Translations under genes and position numbers: made by a program | Notes under the pieces: model-generated | The model's input: the letters and a program-made list of their open reading frames with translations, nothing else | What the model was told of the DNA's origin: nothing | Databases searched by the model: none | DNA from: Pelagibacteraceae bacterium AG-325-J17 | GTDB lineage: Bacteria; Pseudomonadota; Alphaproteobacteria; Pelagibacterales; Pelagibacteraceae | Length of the DNA: 64,000 nt | Reading direction: 5' to 3' | NCBI GenBank assembly: GCA_003282825.1 | Contig: QBYM01000004.1 | Coordinates: 1-64,000, forward strand | Shown: piece after piece, positions 61,371 through 64,000 of the stretch | Layout: every line of letters begins with the position of its first letter | Numbering within the stretch: position 1 is the stretch's first letter

Positions 61371-63014
61371 ATGAATAATAATTCTAAAGTATTAGCTTTA
61401 AAATATAGACCTCAGATTTTTGAAGATCTTATTGGTCAAGATGTTGTTTCAGAAACTATAAAAAATTCCATTAAAGCTGACAAAATACCTAATGCATATT
61501 TATTTACTGGAATTAGAGGCATAGGAAAAACAACAATTGCAAGAATAGTTGCAAAATCTATTAATTGTTCAAAACCACTTGATAATCAATGTAAAATAAA
61601 ATGTAAAAATTGCGATGCTATAACTAATTCAAATCATATTGATGTTTTGGAAATGGATGCTGCAAGTAAGACTGGTGTTGATGATGTGAGAGATTTAATT
61701 GAATTCTCAAGATATGGACCCACTATAGCAAAATATAAAATTTTTATAATTGATGAAGTTCATATGTTGAGCAAACAAGCGTTCAATGCTTTGTTAAAAA
61801 CATTAGAGGAACCACCTGAATATCTTAAATTTATTTTTGCTACGACAGAAATTAAAAAAATTCCAATTACAGTTGTATCAAGATGTCAAAGGTTTGACTT
61901 ATCAAGAATAAAATCATCTGAATTATTCGAATTTATAAAAAAGATTAAAGATAAAGAAAATGGTAAAGCTTCAGACGAAGCTTTAAGATTAATCGTAAAA
62001 ATATCAGAAGGTTCAGTTAGAGATGCCTTATCTCTATTAGATAGAGCTCTATTAAGTTTAGATAAAGGGGCTGAATTAGACTTAAAAGCGGCTCAAAAAA
62101 TTTTTGGTTATTTTGATAAGTCACAACTAATAGATCTCTTTAAACTAATTTTTGAAGGAAATGAAAAAAAGGTTATTTCAATTTATAGAAAAATTTATGA
62201 CCAGGGAGTTGAACCAAAAATTTTTATTAATGATTTTTTAGAAATACTTTATTATTTAAAAAATATAAATTCATTAAGTTTAGAAAGTACAAATTTTTCT
62301 TTAAATGATGATGAATTTAGAAAGATTAAAGAAATTTCTAATGTTTTAGAAAGTCAAACACTAATTTTATTTTGGCAGTTCACTATAAAAACTCTTGAAG
62401 AACTAGATATTGTTTCAAATCAAAATTTATCGATTGAAATGTTTTTGACAAGGCTGATACATTTAAGTTCTTTAAATTTAAAAGATAATTTCGAAAAAGA
62501 AATTAAAATTGATAATCCTATTGAAAATAAAGAAACTAATATTTCCTCTAAAATGATTAATCAAATAAAGAATGTTTCTCAAGAGGAAAAAAATAAGCCA
62601 GAAGTTCAAACTGAAATTAAAGCTAATAAAAATTTTATTATTAAGTCATTTAATGATTTAATTGAGATTTGTTCAAATAAAAAAGAAATAAAATTAAAAT
62701 ATGAGCTTGAAAAAAATGTTCATCTTGTAAAGTTTGAAAACAATAGAATTGAAATATCTTTTAACGAAAGTTTAAATAAAAATTTTGTAAAAGAATTATC
62801 GTCTAAACTTTTTGAATGGACTAATGAAAGATGGATAATTACATTCAGTAAATCAAAGGGGGCAAGGTCTATAAAAGATCAGCAAAAAAAAATTAAAGAA
62901 AAATTAATTAACGACTCTAAAAACTCTGAAATTTATAAAGATATGATTAACAATTTTCCTGATGCTGAATTAATTAATGTTCAATCAAAAGACAAAGGTG
63001 ATGATCATGACTGA
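61371..63014 (+). CDS. dnaX: DNA polymerase III subunits gamma and tau
   Basis: YRPQIFEDLIGQDVVSETIKN, FTGIRGIGKTTIARIVAKSINC, IIDEVHMLSKQAFNALLKTLEEPP; followed by ybaB-recR. Confidence 0.97.
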   Translation: MNNNSKVLALKYRPQIFEDLIGQDVVSETIKNSIKADKIPNAYLFTGIRGIGKTTIARIVAKSINCSKPLDNQCKIKCKNCDAITNSNHIDVLEMDAASKTGVDDVRDLIEFSRYGPTIAKYKIFIIDEVHMLSKQAFNALLKTLEEPPEYLKFIFATTEIKKIPITVVSRCQRFDLSRIKSSELFEFIKKIKDKENGKASDEALRLIVKISEGSVRDALSLLDRALLSLDKGAELDLKAAQKIFGYFDKSQLIDLFKLIFEGNEKKVISIYRKIYDQGVEPKIFINDFLEILYYLKNINSLSLESTNFSLNDDEFRKIKEISNVLESQTLILFWQFTIKTLEELDIVSNQNLSIEMFLTRLIHLSSLNLKDNFEKEIKIDNPIENKETNISSKMINQIKNVSQEEKNKPEVQTEIKANKNFIIKSFNDLIEICSNKKEIKLKYELEKNVHLVKFENNRIEISFNESLNKNFVKELSSKLFEWTNERWIITFSKSKGARSIKDQQKKIKEKLINDSKNSEIYKDMINNFPDAELINVQSKDKGDDHD

Positions 63015-63324
63015 TTTTAATAAAATTTTAGATAAAGCTAAAGAGTTGGAAGCTAAAATGAAAGAAAGTCAAAAAAAAATTAAAGAAATAAGAGTTGAAG
63101 GAGTTTCAGGATCAAACTCAGTAAAAATAACTCTAGATGGGGAAGGAGAGATGCAGACAATTAAGTTGTCTGATGAAATTATGCACGAAGACAAAGTTAT
63201 AATTGAAGATTTGATTGTTGCAGCGCATAATTATGCTAAATCTCAGCTTAAATCAAAAACTTCAGAAGAAATTTCAAAAGCCACAGGAGGTTTTGGAATA
63301 CCTGGTTTTAAATGGCCTTTATAG
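63007..63324 (+). CDS. YbaB/EbfC nucleoid-associated protein
   Basis: MTDFNKILDKAKELEAKMKESQKKIKEIRVEGVSGSNSVKITLDGEGEMQTIKLSDEIM; start set at 63007, overlapping dnaX stop. Confidence 0.93.
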   Translation: MTDFNKILDKAKELEAKMKESQKKIKEIRVEGVSGSNSVKITLDGEGEMQTIKLSDEIMHEDKVIIEDLIVAAHNYAKSQLKSKTSEEISKATGGFGIPGFKWPL

Positions 63325-63327
63325 GAA

Positions 63328-63939
63328 ATGCAAAATATTAGTGAGATTGAAGAACTTATAAAATTAATTTCAAGACTTCCAGGTTTGGGTCCTAAATCAG
63401 CTAAACGTATTGTTTTAAAATTAATTAATAATCGTGATGAATTGGTTAAGCCGATAGCTAATGTATTGGCCACAGTTTATAAGAATGTGAATAGATGTAA
63501 TTCTTGTGGATCATTAAAGTCAAATTTAACAGGTTGTATTAATTGTGATAGTTCAAAAAATAAATATACAAAAATCTGTGTAGTCGAAGATATTGCTGAT
63601 CAATGGTCAATTGAAACTTCAAATATTTTTCAAGGATACTTTCATATTTTAGGTGGTACGATTACCTCTGTGGGCCAGAGAAAGGAAGATCTTTTGATTA
63701 ATTCATTAGTCGAAAGGGTTAATAGAGATAATATTGAAGAGGTAATTTTAGCAACTAGTGCAACTGTTGAAGGTCAAACTACTGCATATTATGTTCAAGA
63801 TAGTCTTAAAAATACTAAAGTTAAGATCACAAAACTTGCTCAAGGATTACCAGTTGGAGGAGAGATTGAAAGTTTAGATGATGGTACTTTATTTTCTGCT
63901 TTCAAAAATAGGTCAAAATTAAATTCTAATTCTGATTAG
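63328..63939 (+). CDS. recR: Recombination protein RecR
   Basis: LPGLGPKSAKRIVLKLI, CNSCGSLKSNLTGCINC, CVVEDIADQWSIE, FHILGGTIT. Confidence 0.96.
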   Translation: MQNISEIEELIKLISRLPGLGPKSAKRIVLKLINNRDELVKPIANVLATVYKNVNRCNSCGSLKSNLTGCINCDSSKNKYTKICVVEDIADQWSIETSNIFQGYFHILGGTITSVGQRKEDLLINSLVERVNRDNIEEVILATSATVEGQTTAYYVQDSLKNTKVKITKLAQGLPVGGEIESLDDGTLFSAFKNRSKLNSNSD

Positions 63940-64000
63940 ATTTTTTTAAAATTCTATTTAAATGTAGAAGTGGCTCTGTATACCCAGATGGTTGCTCTTT
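63926..64000 (-). CDS. C-terminal fragment of an unidentified convergent gene (truncated by window edge)
   Basis: Minus strand open from the edge: KEQPSGYTEPLLHLNRILKKSNQN*; overlaps recR 3' end by 14 nt. Confidence 0.4.
   Translation of the reverse strand, partial: KEQPSGYTEPLLHLNRILKKSNQN

Overview
The window is an AT-rich, gene-dense, streamlined alphaproteobacterial segment. Gene content, gene order and protein style fit a SAR11/Pelagibacterales-like chromosome; this assignment is inferred from reading, not from a search. It contains mostly housekeeping genes: rplT-pheST, lepA, gyrB, a RegB-like kinase, dnaJ-like/cobS/cobT and bolA, aroKB, def-fmt-truA, dapDE-argB, yidC-yidD-rnpA-rpmH, dcd-murA-hisD-infA, hisS-hisZ-hisG, a nuclease cluster, a long minus-strand block (rnd-like to folC), argDF, kdsB-pheA, and SRP RNA-dnaX-ybaB-recR. 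It also has four tRNAs (Ser-GGA, Thr-GGU, Phe-GAA, His-GUG). A small sugar-modification islet lies between lepA and tRNA-Ser/gyrB. The observations I rate highest are: (1) seven genes broken by ten apparent +1 indels, mostly in A/T homopolymers; (2) an HDAC-family gene next to a SET-domain gene in a lysine-biosynthesis operon; (3) an rmuC / PD-(D/E)XK nuclease / ExoI-like exonuclease cluster; (4) a dnaX slippery heptamer A_AAA_AAU whose -1 frame is immediately UAA; (5) a tRNA-His lacking a templated G-1/C73, directly upstream of hisS; (6) orphan cobS/cobT; (7) convergent genes sharing 4-bp two-strand stop codons; (8) short, unannotated small ORFs. I see no CRISPR array, prophage or IS element. 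I cannot claim a proven new system; the nuclease cluster and the HDAC/SET pair are the best candidates to follow up.
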